NCBI GenBank assembly: GCA_963204725.1
Contig: CAUJHH010000026.1
Coordinates: 124,001-188,000, forward strand
Length of the DNA: 64,000 nucleotides
Source of the DNA: Planctomycetota bacterium
Lineage (GTDB): Bacteria > Planctomycetota > Phycisphaerae > Phycisphaerales > UBA1924
Reading direction: 5' to 3'
Position 1 is the stretch's first letter. Every line of letters begins with the position of its first letter. Under the pieces are notes generated by a model. The model made no database searches. It saw nothing but the letters and a program-made list of their open reading frames with translations, and was not told the DNA's origin. Of this stretch, positions 43,355-52,357 are shown one piece after another. Made by a program: the position numbers and the translations under genes.

Positions 43355-45316
43355 TCAGCTTTCGCGTTGCGCCACCGTCTGCGGGTGAGAGATCGGCTCA
43401 AGGGTCTGCATGTGGAGCAACTCCGCGTAGCGGCCTCCGGCGGCGGCGAGCGATGCGTGCGTGCCGATCTCGGCGACGCGCCCCTGATCGAGGACAACGA
43501 TGCGAGAAGCGTTGCGAATCGTCGAGAGTCGATGGGCGATCACGAACGTCGTGCGCCCCTTGAGGAGCTCCTCGAGCGATCGCTGGATGGCAAACTCAGA
43601 CTCCGAGTCGAGGTTGCTGGTCGCCTCATCAAGAATGAGAATGCGCGGATCGGCAAGGACCGCACGCGCCAGAGCGATTCGCTGCTTCTGGCCCCCCGAG
43701 AGCCGCACGCCGCGCTCGCCAATCAGCGTCTCGTATCCACCCTCGAGACGCTCGACAAACTCATGCGCGTTCGCAATGCGGGCGGCACGCTCGATCTCCT
43801 CTTGCGATGCGCCTCGCATCGCATAGGCGATGTTCTCGGCGATGGTCCCGTCGAATAGAAAGACATCCTGCTCGACGATACCGAGCAGCCTTCGATACGA
43901 CGCCACATCGATGTCGCGAAGATCCACTCCATCGAGGAGAACCGCGCCCGCGCTCGGATCGAAGAATCTCGCGATCAGATTCGTCAGCGTGGTCTTGCCC
44001 GATCCACTCGGTCCCACCAACGCGATCGTCTCTCCCGGCATCACATCGAGCGACACGCCGTCGATGACCGCCTGCTTCTGGCCGGGGTAGGCGAACGAAA
44101 CATCGCGCAGCGTGACCCTTCCGATCGCGGCACCTCGGGAGACCTGCAGCGGCCCGGCGCCCGACGCACCCACCTGCTCGAACTCACTCGGCTCTGCCAG
44201 CAGATCGAGCGTGCGTTCCAGGCCCGCGAGCTGGCTCTGCACGTTGGTCGCACTGGAAACGATGGCCTCCAGAGGCGAAAGCAGCATGAGCAAGTACGTC
44301 GAGAACATCATGAGGTCGCCGATGGTGAGGGACTGGCCGATGACGCGCGTGCCGCCATAAAGGAGCAGCGCCGCGGACGCACCGGGGATCAAGACCTGCC
44401 ACGCGATGTCGACCGCCCGCGACCACCACCAGGCCATGATCTCCTGACGTGCCATGAGGTGATTGGCGTGCGCGAACCGAGCGGACTCTCCGTGCTGCCG
44501 AGCGAAGCCCCGAACGATCCGTATGCCGCCGAAGGTCTCGGTGGCATGCGCGTCGATGGACGATCGCCCCTTCCTGATATCGAGGTAGACGGGGCGGATT
44601 CGCGCGATCCACGTTTTGTGGCTGAGCCAGACAATGGGGATCAGGAGCAAGGAACCGACGAGCAGTCTCCAGTCGACCCAAGCGAGGATCATCAAGGTGC
44701 CGGTGAGCTGCACGATGGCTCGCCATGGGTTGTAAATGAGGTTGAACAGCAGCTCGGCCGTCCCGCCCGCGTCCTCCCGGATGATGCTCGCGAGACCGCC
44801 CGACTTGAGCTGCTGGACTCGATGGAGTGGCAGGGCGATCGCATGCTGGAACGCCCGCCGCCTGAGTGACAGTTGGACGAGCTTGGTCAAACGGGTCATC
44901 TGCCAGCGGCCGACCATCCCGACGAGAATCGAAACGACGGTCACCGAGATCATGCTGACCGCTACCAGCCAGAGCAGGGCGACGCGACTCCGCGGCAGCC
45001 ACGACCAGTCGGGAAGCCCGGAAGGACCAGGGTTGTCGGTCAACACATAATCAATGACGATCTTGGTTGCCGACGGAACCAGCAAGGCAAGAACCGTCGA
45101 GACGCTGAGCGTGGCGAGCGCCAAGGCGATGACCGGCTGGCGGCCTCGGAGCAGCGCCAGGAATGCGGCGAAGAGCGACACGAAGCTCCGACGCCGACGC
45201 CGGCTCGCGCCTCGCGTCTCGGTTCCCTCCGCGAGCGGTCGTCGCCTGTCCCCATCGGGTCGGCCGAGCGACGCCCTGTAACTACGAAACTTCAGGCGGC
45301 TGTTACCCCTCGTCAT
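43355..45316 (-). CDS. ABC exporter, fused membrane and ATPase domains (MsbA-like)
   Basis: 653 residues from the ATG preceded by AAGAAGGG. A basic N-terminus of about 60 residues leads into a six-helix type I exporter domain (about 65-360). The ATPase domain has Walker A LVGPSGSGKTTLTNL, Q loop IVEQDVFLFDGT, signature LSGGQKQRIALARA and Walker B RILILDEATSNLDSES, then the H-loop FVIAHRLSTI. Homodimeric lipid, polysaccharide or drug exporters have this layout. The longer upstream open frame lacks protein character and was not used. Diverges from the dicarboxylate symporter gene. Confidence 0.93.
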   Translation of the reverse strand: MTRGNSRLKFRSYRASLGRPDGDRRRPLAEGTETRGASRRRRRSFVSLFAAFLALLRGRQPVIALALATLSVSTVLALLVPSATKIVIDYVLTDNPGPSGLPDWSWLPRSRVALLWLVAVSMISVTVVSILVGMVGRWQMTRLTKLVQLSLRRRAFQHAIALPLHRVQQLKSGGLASIIREDAGGTAELLFNLIYNPWRAIVQLTGTLMILAWVDWRLLVGSLLLIPIVWLSHKTWIARIRPVYLDIRKGRSSIDAHATETFGGIRIVRGFARQHGESARFAHANHLMARQEIMAWWWSRAVDIAWQVLIPGASAALLLYGGTRVIGQSLTIGDLMMFSTYLLMLLSPLEAIVSSATNVQSQLAGLERTLDLLAEPSEFEQVGASGAGPLQVSRGAAIGRVTLRDVSFAYPGQKQAVIDGVSLDVMPGETIALVGPSGSGKTTLTNLIARFFDPSAGAVLLDGVDLRDIDVASYRRLLGIVEQDVFLFDGTIAENIAYAMRGASQEEIERAARIANAHEFVERLEGGYETLIGERGVRLSGGQKQRIALARAVLADPRILILDEATSNLDSESEFAIQRSLEELLKGRTTFVIAHRLSTIRNASRIVVLDQGRVAEIGTHASLAAAGGRYAELLHMQTLEPISHPQTVAQRES

Positions 45317-45505
45317 CGACACCCTTCTTGTGAATCTGGTTGACCGCGACTCTCCGTCCGGGCCGGTGCGCCAAGGAGCAAGTCGATCGTAGCGCGGGCT
45401 CGCCGGACCTCCGCGACTTGTGCGCAGGGATCGTTGGACGTAGGGTGGTACAGTCTGGCCCCGCTTCGGGCGGCACCATCGAGGAACGCACGGGAGCAAC
45501 TGAAC

Positions 45506-46981
45506 ATGGCGACTCGGCGCGGACTTGCACTCCACTGGAAGATCCTGATCGGATTCGCGCTCGGTGCGCTCGCGGGTGTCGCGGTAGATCGCTTCTGGAC
45601 ACCGGGCACGTGGAGCGCGATCGGCGTGAACGATCCCTCGGCGTTCCTGTCTCCGAGAGGCAAGGAGGCGTTCGCTTCCGGAACGGGCTCGCCTGCGAAC
45701 GAGGAAGCCGGCGTTGTCGCGGGGTCCGTGCGGTTCCTGCGGAATCTGAACCTGTTTGTCGGGCAGTTCTTCTTCCAATGCCTGCGGTTCATCGCGGTGC
45801 CCGTTGTCTTCTGCTCGCTGATCGTGGGTGTATCAAGCCTGGGGGATCCCAAGCGCCTGGGACGCATCGGGCTCAAGACCTTGTTGTACTTCGCATCGAC
45901 CGGAGCGATCGCCATCACACTCGGGCTCGTGATCGCGAACGTCGTCAAGCCGGGTCAGTATGTCGACGCGGAGCGGCGGGCATCCATGACCGCCGAGTAC
46001 CAGTCCCGAGTCGCCGAGAGCGTCCAGCGGACGCTGGAGGTCCCCTCCGGATGGCAGCAGGCGATCTCGGTCATTCCCTCGAATCCGTTCGAGGCGCTCG
46101 CGACGACCCAGATGCTGCAGGTGATCTTCTTCGCGATGGCCATCGGGCTCGGGCTGACGATGATCCCGCCGGAGCGAGCCAAACCCGTGACGCTCTTCTT
46201 TGACGCTCTCACGGATGTCATCATCAAGCTGGTCGGGATCGTGATGCGGCTCGCGCCCTACGCGGTCTTCGCGCTCGTGGCGAACGCGATCTCGGGGATG
46301 GGCCTGAACGTGCTCGGCGCGCTGCTCGTCTACTCGGTAACCGTCGTTGCGGGGCTGGGGTTCATGCTCTTTGTCGTGTACCCGACGCTCCTGCGCCTCT
46401 TCGCCGGCGTCGGCTACGCGCGTTTCTTCCGCGCCATGTCACCCGCGATGCTCACCGCGTTCAGCTCGTCCTCCTCGAGCGCGACGCTGCCGGTCACCAT
46501 CCAGTGCGCCAATCGGCGGCTCGGCGTCTCGGAGCGAATCACCTCGTTCGTGTGCCCACTCGGCGCGACCGTGAATATGGACGGTACCGCGATGTACCAG
46601 GGGATCGCTGCGCTGTTCATCGCCCAGATCTACGACATCCCCCTGACGATCGGAGGACAGGTCACGATCGTGCTGACCGCGCTCCTGGCATCGATCGGCA
46701 CGCCGGGGATCCCCGGCGCAGGTGTCGTCATGCTGGTAATCGTCCTCGAGTCGGTGCGAGTGCCCGCCGAAGGAATCGCCGTGATCCTCGGCGTGGACCG
46801 CCTGCTCGACATGTTCCGGACGGTTGTCAACGTCGCGGGCGACTCCACAGCCGCAGCGTTCGTGGCGCGGACCGAGGGCGAGATTCTCACCGAGGCCGAG
46901 GTGAACGCGACTCTGGAGGCAGAGGCCGCCGAGAGCGATTCGACCCGGACCACCGGTTCCGAGCCCGGGAACGTCGACTGA
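45506..46981 (+). CDS. Dicarboxylate/amino acid:cation symporter
   Basis: 491 residues from the ATG preceded by GGGAG. It belongs to the DAACS (GltP/DctA) family: N-terminal HWKILIGFALGALAGV, a serine-rich re-entrant loop AFSSSSSSATLPVTIQCA near residue 330, and NMDGTAMYQGIAALFIAQIYDI near residue 360. VDRLLDMFRTVVNVAGDS near residue 430 holds the substrate-binding Arg/Asp region. A loop of extra residues follows the first helix (about 30-75). It imports glutamate, aspartate or C4-dicarboxylates with sodium or protons; the substrate is not resolved. Confidence 0.94.
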   Translation: MATRRGLALHWKILIGFALGALAGVAVDRFWTPGTWSAIGVNDPSAFLSPRGKEAFASGTGSPANEEAGVVAGSVRFLRNLNLFVGQFFFQCLRFIAVPVVFCSLIVGVSSLGDPKRLGRIGLKTLLYFASTGAIAITLGLVIANVVKPGQYVDAERRASMTAEYQSRVAESVQRTLEVPSGWQQAISVIPSNPFEALATTQMLQVIFFAMAIGLGLTMIPPERAKPVTLFFDALTDVIIKLVGIVMRLAPYAVFALVANAISGMGLNVLGALLVYSVTVVAGLGFMLFVVYPTLLRLFAGVGYARFFRAMSPAMLTAFSSSSSSATLPVTIQCANRRLGVSERITSFVCPLGATVNMDGTAMYQGIAALFIAQIYDIPLTIGGQVTIVLTALLASIGTPGIPGAGVVMLVIVLESVRVPAEGIAVILGVDRLLDMFRTVVNVAGDSTAAAFVARTEGEILTEAEVNATLEAEAAESDSTRTTGSEPGNVD

Positions 46982-47061
46982 TTCGCCCGGCGGCTCACGA
47001 CGCCGCGCCGAAGGACCGATGTTGGGAGGTGTTCGTGCGAACCCCCGGACGCCCTCGCGAG

Positions 47062-47067
47062 TAGAGT
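47062..47067 (+). promoter_or_regulatory. Candidate -10 element of the mannose-1-P guanylyltransferase gene
   Basis: TAGAGT ends five bases before the ATG (TTCCC between). No ribosome-binding site; part of the leaderless set. Confidence 0.35.
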
Positions 47068-47072
47068 TTCCC

Positions 47073-48197
47073 ATGCGTTATGCGATGATCATGGCCGGTG
47101 GAGCGGGGACACGCCTGTGGCCCATGAGCCGCGCGAACAACCCGAAGCAACTCCTCGATTTCATCGAGAGCCCGAGTGAGCCCGGCGTGCGCCGGTCGTT
47201 GCTCGAGTTGGCGGCCCGAAGGCTCGAAGGAATCGTCGCGCCGGAACGGCGGTATATCTGTACAGGCGAGCAGTATCGCGACGCGATCAGACAAAAACTC
47301 TCCGATTTCACCGATGAGCGAATCCTGGGAGAGCCCGTCGGTCGCGATACCGTGAACGCGGTGGGCTTCGCTGCGGCCGTGTTCCAGAAGCTGGATCCGG
47401 ACGCGGTGTTCGCCGTTCTGACGGCGGACCATCTGATCAAGCCCGACTCTGAGTTTCAGCGGTGCGTTGACGTGGGATTCCGCCTCGTCGAGGAGGACCC
47501 GACGCGATTCGTGACCTTCGCAATCAAGCCGACCTACCCCGCGACCGGGTTCGGATACGTCGAGTGCGGAGCGCCGATCCCGGACGGCGACGCGAATCTC
47601 TCTCACATGGTCGAGCGGTTTGTGGAGAAGCCCGATCTCCCCCGCGCGGCTGCATACGTGCAGAGCGGGCATTTCTACTGGAACGCGGGGATGTTCGTCT
47701 TCCACGCAGGCACATTCCTTGACTGCCTGAAGCGATTCAAGCCCGAGAGCCATGCCGGGCTCATGAAGATCCAAATGGCCTGGGGAACCAGCAACCAGCG
47801 GAGTGTGATCGACGAGGTGTACCCGACGCTGCCAAAGATCAGCGTTGATTACGCGGTGATGGAGCCGGCCAGCAAGGACCCCTCGGTCTCCATCGCGCTC
47901 GTAAAGATGGCGCTCGATTGGCTCGATGTCGGCTCGTGGCCCTCGTATGCCGAAACACTGCAGGCGGACAAATCCGGCAACCGAGTCTCCGGCCCAGCCG
48001 ATGCGGTCCTGCTCGGCGGCAAGAACAATCTGGTGGTTTCACAAGCCGGATCCGGCGATTCCCGGCACACGATCGCGATGCTGGGATGCGAGAATCTGAT
48101 CGTTGTGCACACCGAAGACGCGACGCTGATCATGCCCAGGGAAAGGGCCCAGGAATTGAAAGATCTCCATGGCCAGGTCCGGCCAGACCTCCGATGA
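47073..48197 (+). CDS. Mannose-1-phosphate guanylyltransferase
   Basis: 374 residues. It makes GDP-mannose from mannose-1-phosphate and GTP. The nucleotidyltransferase signature MAGGAGTRLWPMSR is at residues 7-20; VFAVLTADHLIKP follows near 110, FVEKPD with the catalytic-region Lys near 185, and YWNAGMFVFHAGTFLDCLKRF near 205. The length is that of the single-domain form without the isomerase half. It provides GDP-mannose for polysaccharide or glycan assembly. It ends 50 bases before ruvX on the same strand. Confidence 0.94.
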   Translation: MRYAMIMAGGAGTRLWPMSRANNPKQLLDFIESPSEPGVRRSLLELAARRLEGIVAPERRYICTGEQYRDAIRQKLSDFTDERILGEPVGRDTVNAVGFAAAVFQKLDPDAVFAVLTADHLIKPDSEFQRCVDVGFRLVEEDPTRFVTFAIKPTYPATGFGYVECGAPIPDGDANLSHMVERFVEKPDLPRAAAYVQSGHFYWNAGMFVFHAGTFLDCLKRFKPESHAGLMKIQMAWGTSNQRSVIDEVYPTLPKISVDYAVMEPASKDPSVSIALVKMALDWLDVGSWPSYAETLQADKSGNRVSGPADAVLLGGKNNLVVSQAGSGDSRHTIAMLGCENLIVVHTEDATLIMPRERAQELKDLHGQVRPDLR

Positions 48198-48233
48198 ACC
48201 GTGGCGAAAGAGGCAATCGGTGATTTCCCCCGT

Positions 48234-48239
48234 TACACT
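48234..48239 (+). promoter_or_regulatory. Candidate -10 element of ruvX (leaderless start)
   Basis: TACACT ends eight bases before the ruvX ATG (GGCGCCGC between). No ribosome-binding site. Confidence 0.38.
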
Positions 48240-48247
48240 GGCGCCGC

Positions 48248-48718
48248 ATGAGATACCTGTGTGTTGACATCGGTGAGAAGCGGACCGGGTTGGCGATCGG
48301 CGATCCGATCACCGGCCTGATCAGCCCCCTCGAGGTCGTCGAGGCCAATGTGCAGCATGAGAGCGGAGAGCTCTGGTTGCGCGAACTCTCGCGACGCGTC
48401 CACGAGCAGATCGGTGTTCGCGATGCGCTTGTCGTCGGATTGCCCCTGAACATGGACGGATCCGAAGGCCCGCAGGCGGCGCGCGTTCGGACCCTTGGCA
48501 CCCGACTCGGCGGCCGATCGGGCCATCCGGTTCACTTTCAGGATGAACGACTCTCGAGCGCCGCAGCGGACTGGCAAATGGCCGGCAGCGGTCTGACCCA
48601 CGCCGAGAAGAAGCAGCGACGCGATGCGATCGCGGCCGCAGCGATTCTGAGGGACTTCTTCGAACGGATCGCGCCAAAGCAGGCAGCCACAGACGATACG
48701 AGCGCGATGCCCGACTGA
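48248..48718 (+). CDS. ruvX: Putative Holliday junction resolvase / pre-16S rRNA nuclease (YqgF)
   Basis: 156 residues. RNase H-like fold of the YqgF family, required for 16S rRNA 5' maturation in studied bacteria and long annotated as a resolvase. Visible motifs: RYLCVDIGEKRTGLAIGDP at residues 2-20 with the first catalytic Asp, ALVVGLPLNMDGSEGPQA near residue 60, FQDERLSSAAAD near 97 with the Glu, and RDAIAAAAILRDFF near 126 with the last Asp. Convergent with murA. Confidence 0.93.
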   Translation: MRYLCVDIGEKRTGLAIGDPITGLISPLEVVEANVQHESGELWLRELSRRVHEQIGVRDALVVGLPLNMDGSEGPQAARVRTLGTRLGGRSGHPVHFQDERLSSAAADWQMAGSGLTHAEKKQRRDAIAAAAILRDFFERIAPKQAATDDTSAMPD

Positions 48719-48733
48719 ATACCCCGCCGTGAA

Positions 48734-50059
48734 TCAAGCGTCCGCGGCGGGGAGGTCCTTGTCGTCGATGCGTGTGATCCTCGCACCCACCGCGCACAGT
48801 CGATGCTCAAGCTTCTCGTAGCCCCGATCGAGGTGGTAGACGCGATGAACAATCGTCGTGCCCTGCGCCGCCATGCCGGCCAACACCAGTCCGGCCGAAG
48901 CCCTCAAGTCGCTGGCCATGACGGGCGCCCCTACCAGCTGGCGCACACCCTGAACGACCACCGTCGCGCCTTGGCGAAGCAGACGCGCCCCCATTCGGGA
49001 GAGCTCGGCGACGTGCAGGAATCGCTCGGGGAAGACTCGCTCCGTGATGATGCTGTTCCCGTCCGCGAGCGTCAGCAGTGCCATGAACTGGGCCTGCAGA
49101 TCGGTCGGAAAGCCCGGGTGGGGCTGGGTCGTGAACTCCGCGGGTTTGAGCACCCGGTCGCACGTCACGCGGCAAGAGACCCGCATCGGGTCGGCCGCGA
49201 CTCTGTGACCGAGCTCGGCGATGTGCACCCCGGCCGCAGAAAGAACCTCGCGGGCCGCCATCAGGGCGTCGAGCGGGCAGTTCTCAAGAACGAGGTCCCC
49301 GTTCGTGATCGCCGCGGCACACATGAGCGTGCCCGCCTCGATCCGATCGGGGATCACGGTGTGGTCTGCTCCCCTGAGCGCATCCACACCTTGAATCGTG
49401 ATGCGGGGTGAGCCCGCACCGGTGACCCTGGCACCCATCGAATTGAGCAGATTGGCCAGATCGACGATCTCTGGCTCGCACGCGGCGGATTCGATCACCG
49501 TTGTTCCGACCGCAAGAGTCGCCGCACTCATGACGTTGGCCGTGCCAAGCACCGTCGAGCCAAACTGGCCGCCGAGGAACATCTTGGCGCCTTGCAGACG
49601 GCCACGCGGCGCGCGGGCCACGATGTCGCCGCCGCTGAGGGTGATGTCTGCTCCGAGAGCGCGGAGGCCCCGGAGGTGGAGATCAACGGGCCGCTCACCG
49701 ATGGCGCAGCCGCCCGGCATCGAGACCTTGGCGTACCCGCGCTTGGCCAGAAGCGGACCGAGCGCAGAGATGCTGGCTCGCATCGTGCAGACGATGTCAT
49801 AGCGAGCATGGCTCTGGGTCGCATCGTGGACTTTGAGCGTAAGTACCGAGGGATCCGGAGCCGCGATGCGTTCGCACCCGAGCTCCCCGAGCAGGCGGAC
49901 CATGTTCCGAATGTCGGCCAGATCCGGTACGTCTCGGAGCGTGACCGGCTCGTCGGTGAGCAGGGCCGCGACCAGAAGCGGGAGCGCCGCATTCTTGGAA
50001 CCATTGATGCGGAGCGTGCCACTTAGGCGTCTGCCGCCCTCGATCACGAACGTGTCCAT
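48734..50059 (-). CDS. murA: UDP-N-acetylglucosamine 1-carboxyvinyltransferase
   Basis: 441 residues. It transfers enolpyruvyl to UDP-GlcNAc in the first committed step of peptidoglycan synthesis. N-terminal GTLRINGSKNAALPLLVAALL is typical. The catalytic C118 sits in KVSMPGGCAIGERPVDLHLRGL, so the protein has the fosfomycin-sensitive cysteine. LPTDLQAQF is represented by GFPTDLQAQFMALL near residue 310. The ATG is preceded by GGAGG. TATGAT at 50,120-50,115 is a likely -10. Confidence 0.96.
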   Translation of the reverse strand: MDTFVIEGGRRLSGTLRINGSKNAALPLLVAALLTDEPVTLRDVPDLADIRNMVRLLGELGCERIAAPDPSVLTLKVHDATQSHARYDIVCTMRASISALGPLLAKRGYAKVSMPGGCAIGERPVDLHLRGLRALGADITLSGGDIVARAPRGRLQGAKMFLGGQFGSTVLGTANVMSAATLAVGTTVIESAACEPEIVDLANLLNSMGARVTGAGSPRITIQGVDALRGADHTVIPDRIEAGTLMCAAAITNGDLVLENCPLDALMAAREVLSAAGVHIAELGHRVAADPMRVSCRVTCDRVLKPAEFTTQPHPGFPTDLQAQFMALLTLADGNSIITERVFPERFLHVAELSRMGARLLRQGATVVVQGVRQLVGAPVMASDLRASAGLVLAGMAAQGTTIVHRVYHLDRGYEKLEHRLCAVGARITRIDDKDLPAADA

Positions 50060-50348
50060 CGATCCTCCAGATCCGATCGGGCGTGCGGCGTCTCACCGGA
50101 CGGCACCGAGTCCGATCATACATCGGCGACCGCACGCCTCCGCGCTCGAAACGCGCGAAACACCGCCTTGCAAGCCCCGACGGGCGTCAGAACCCTCCCA
50201 GACCTCAAGGTCGCCCCTCCCTTCCTCGCTTCGTTGAAGGTTGTGGGTTGCCGTGCGGCGTCGGGTATTGCAAGTCATGGGGAGGTGGCGAGACCCAAGC
50301 GGCACGCGAAGCCGCGACTCGCCAGACACAAGCCGTTGGAGGATCCTC

Positions 50349-51278
50349 ATGAACGCCAGCCGAACCCCTCGAACCAGTCTGTCGCACGTGCTCAAGCTCG
50401 CCTCGATCGCGGGCGTCGCGCTGGCGACGCTCACCAGCCCCGCCATGGCGGATGACCCGTATTCCAACCTGGCTTCGAGCATCACCCTGACCGGCACCGT
50501 TCGCGACTTCAAGGAGCGGACCGTCTCCGGCGGCCACGCGGACTTCGAGCGCCAGCCCACCGGCGGATTCGGCCACTACATGGGGATGGTCGCCAACGAG
50601 CTGGGATCCGATCACAAGCCGGTGATGGCCTCCACGGGCTACAAGGTGACCAAGGTGTACAAGGACGCCGCCGGACGCCAGCGGATCAGCAACCGCGAGT
50701 ACATCTCTTCCAAGGCAGGAGACTCCAATGGAACGCTCAGCACCTCCGCGGGCGGCGCGCTGACTTCCTCGGATGCCTTCAACCAATGGTTCCGCGACGT
50801 GGACGGCTTGAACGTTTCGAAGCCCCTCCAGATCACGCTGAATCGCCAGCCGAACTCGAACGTCTACACGTTCGATGACAAGTCCGACTCCTTCTACACA
50901 GGACGCGGTGGCTTCTTCCCGATCAACGGTGAGCTCTTCGGCAACTCGCCGGGAAACAACAAGAACTTCCACTTCACGTACGAGCTTGGTACCCAGTTCG
51001 TGTATCAGGCGGGCGCCGGCCAGGTCTTCACCTTCACGGGTGACGACGACGTGTGGGTCTACATCGACGGCAAGCTCGTCATCGACATCGGCGGCGTCCA
51101 CTCGGCCGTCAGCCAGACGATCGAGCTCGACCGTCTCTCCTGGCTCGAGAACGGCCGCGTGTACAAGCTCAACTTCTTCTTCGCCGAGCGTCACCGCACC
51201 CAATCGAACTTCCGGATCGACACGTCGATCATGCTCCGCAACCTCGAGCAGCCCTCCGTGACCGCGCTGTACGACTGA
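50349..51278 (+). CDS. Exported fibro-slime domain protein
   Basis: 309 residues from the ATG preceded by GGAGG. A signal peptide (about 1-35, [17 protein letters not shown]) is followed by a fibro-slime domain: [14 protein letters not shown] near residue 45, HPDFE-like [26 protein letters not shown]-like [25 protein letters not shown] near 200, and the closing [25 protein letters not shown] with [12 protein letters not shown]. The domain is known from slime-mould and bacterial surface proteins and resembles PA14 carbohydrate-binding modules. No sorting tail is present, so it is probably secreted free. A palindrome lies about 130 bases downstream. Confidence 0.9.
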   Translation: MNASRTPRTSLSHVLKLASIAGVALATLTSPAMADDPYSNLASSITLTGTVRDFKERTVSGGHADFERQPTGGFGHYMGMVANELGSDHKPVMASTGYKVTKVYKDAAGRQRISNREYISSKAGDSNGTLSTSAGGALTSSDAFNQWFRDVDGLNVSKPLQITLNRQPNSNVYTFDDKSDSFYTGRGGFFPINGELFGNSPGNNKNFHFTYELGTQFVYQAGAGQVFTFTGDDDVWVYIDGKLVIDIGGVHSAVSQTIELDRLSWLENGRVYKLNFFFAERHRTQSNFRIDTSIMLRNLEQPSVTALYD

Positions 51279-51411
51279 TCGCGCACGCGGCGGAGGCCGC
51301 CCCCGACGGGACGAACCACCGCACGTCCCGTCACGACCACCCGCTTGTCCCTCGATCACGACATCCGATCGAGCGGCACGCGAACGACCCACGGCTTTGT
51401 GACATCGCCGG

Positions 51412-51439
51412 CGCCCGGGACCTTAAAAGGTCCCGGGCG
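51412..51439. terminator. 28-base palindrome after the fibro-slime gene
   Basis: Two 13-base arms, CGCCCGGGACCTT and AAGGTCCCGGGCG, are separated by AA. The stem is perfect. It lies between convergent genes and probably ends transcription or blocks read-through; the plus-strand 3' flank is only mildly T-rich (TCGTTCGTTC). Confidence 0.6.
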
Positions 51440-51473
51440 TCGTTCGTTCACGATTCATTCGTCGCGTACCTGT

Positions 51474-51638
51474 TCAGGTCGGCTTGAACTCACCAAACAG
51501 CGCGATTGCTGCGAAGACGATCGCGACGCAGACAAGCCCGGCGACAATCATGGAGAGGCATCCCCTGCCGCTCTTGTACTCGGGTGACTGGGTCGGCACG
51601 GGACTCAAGTCCCGTGCCGAGTGATTCGTGGTGCTCAT
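51474..51638 (-). CDS. 54-residue single-span membrane protein
   Basis: Starts MSTTNHSARDLSPVPTQS, then a basic-Cys stretch KSGRGCLS and one membrane helix (MIVAGLVCVAIVFAAIALFG), ending in EFKPT. No family recognised and no strong ribosome-binding site. A 28-base palindrome covers codons 7-15, so initiation or early elongation could be affected by a hairpin. Convergent with the fibro-slime gene. Confidence 0.6.
   Translation of the reverse strand: MSTTNHSARDLSPVPTQSPEYKSGRGCLSMIVAGLVCVAIVFAAIALFGEFKPT
51593..51620. repeat. Second 28-base palindrome, inside the small membrane protein gene
   Basis: Arms TCGGCACGGGACT and AGTCCCGTGCCGA with a CA centre: 13-base arms and a two-base spacer, the same format as the palindrome at 51,412-51,439. 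Both share the CGGGAC core. Confidence 0.6.
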
Positions 51639-51781
51639 GGTCGGATTCACTGATGTGGAAGCGTGCGGAGCGTTCCATTTCCGATGGACACGCCGAGACA
51701 CGTTCGTTTGCGAGATGGGTGCGCACAACCGGCGGACGCCCGGATAACCGGGCTCGCCAAGTGGAATTGGTTGATGAGTGC

Positions 51782-52165
51782 TCAGGCGACCGAGATTGCC
51801 GGTGGGCCGCGCGGGGCAACCACGCTCTGCAGCCAGACGATCAGACTGCCCGGCTCGGGCCTCTGCTCGATCTGGAGCTGGCGGCGGCCATTCGTCGAGA
51901 CCCAATCGACCGGCGGCAGCACCCACTCACCCGATCCTGAGGACCCCGGCCCACGCCCATCGCCTCGTCTATCACCGACGCCCACTGGCGCGCGGCAGGT
52001 GTCCGACCGCAGGATCGCTCGTTCCCCGGGCCACGTCGCACCCGAGATCGTCGGCACCACGCGGGCATCTGGGACTGCGAGCGTGCCGGCTTCCCCAGAC
52101 CCCGATTCGAGCGTTCCCCCAGCGAGTGCGCCGAGAACGAGCAGCAGCGTGGACGCGACCGCCAT
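51782..52165 (-). CDS. Hypothetical exported or membrane-anchored protein
   Basis: 127 residues from the ATG of [21 protein letters not shown] at 52,252 could add 29 residues, including RRGAVGFL before the hydrophobic segment. The hydrophobic N-terminus (about 4-18) looks like a signal peptide or anchor. The rest is Gly/Pro/Arg-rich with [12 protein letters not shown] near the end. No family recognised and no strong ribosome-binding site, so the gene itself is only moderately supported. It diverges from ychF. Confidence 0.45.
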   Translation of the reverse strand: MAVASTLLLVLGALAGGTLESGSGEAGTLAVPDARVVPTISGATWPGERAILRSDTCRAPVGVGDRRGDGRGPGSSGSGEWVLPPVDWVSTNGRRQLQIEQRPEPGSLIVWLQSVVAPRGPPAISVA

Positions 52166-52357
52166 GAGAAAGCCAACCGCACCCCTGCGTACACAGAGGG
52201 GTTGCGGAATTCCCGGCCGCGAGCGCTGATTGGCCAAGTCGTGGACGATCACAGAGAGAATGCTAGCAGTCGACGGCCGGTCAAGCGGTCGGCTTGCGCG
52301 GCACCACGCCCTACACTTCCGCCCACGTCTCCGACCCCCCCCCGGGAGCAACAGAAC

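Noticed and set aside
45317-45778. N-terminal 154-codon extension of the ABC exporter frame
   Set aside because: Highly basic and polar, overlaps the divergent symporter gene, and the internal ATG has AAGAAGGG upstream and a normal exporter N-terminus.
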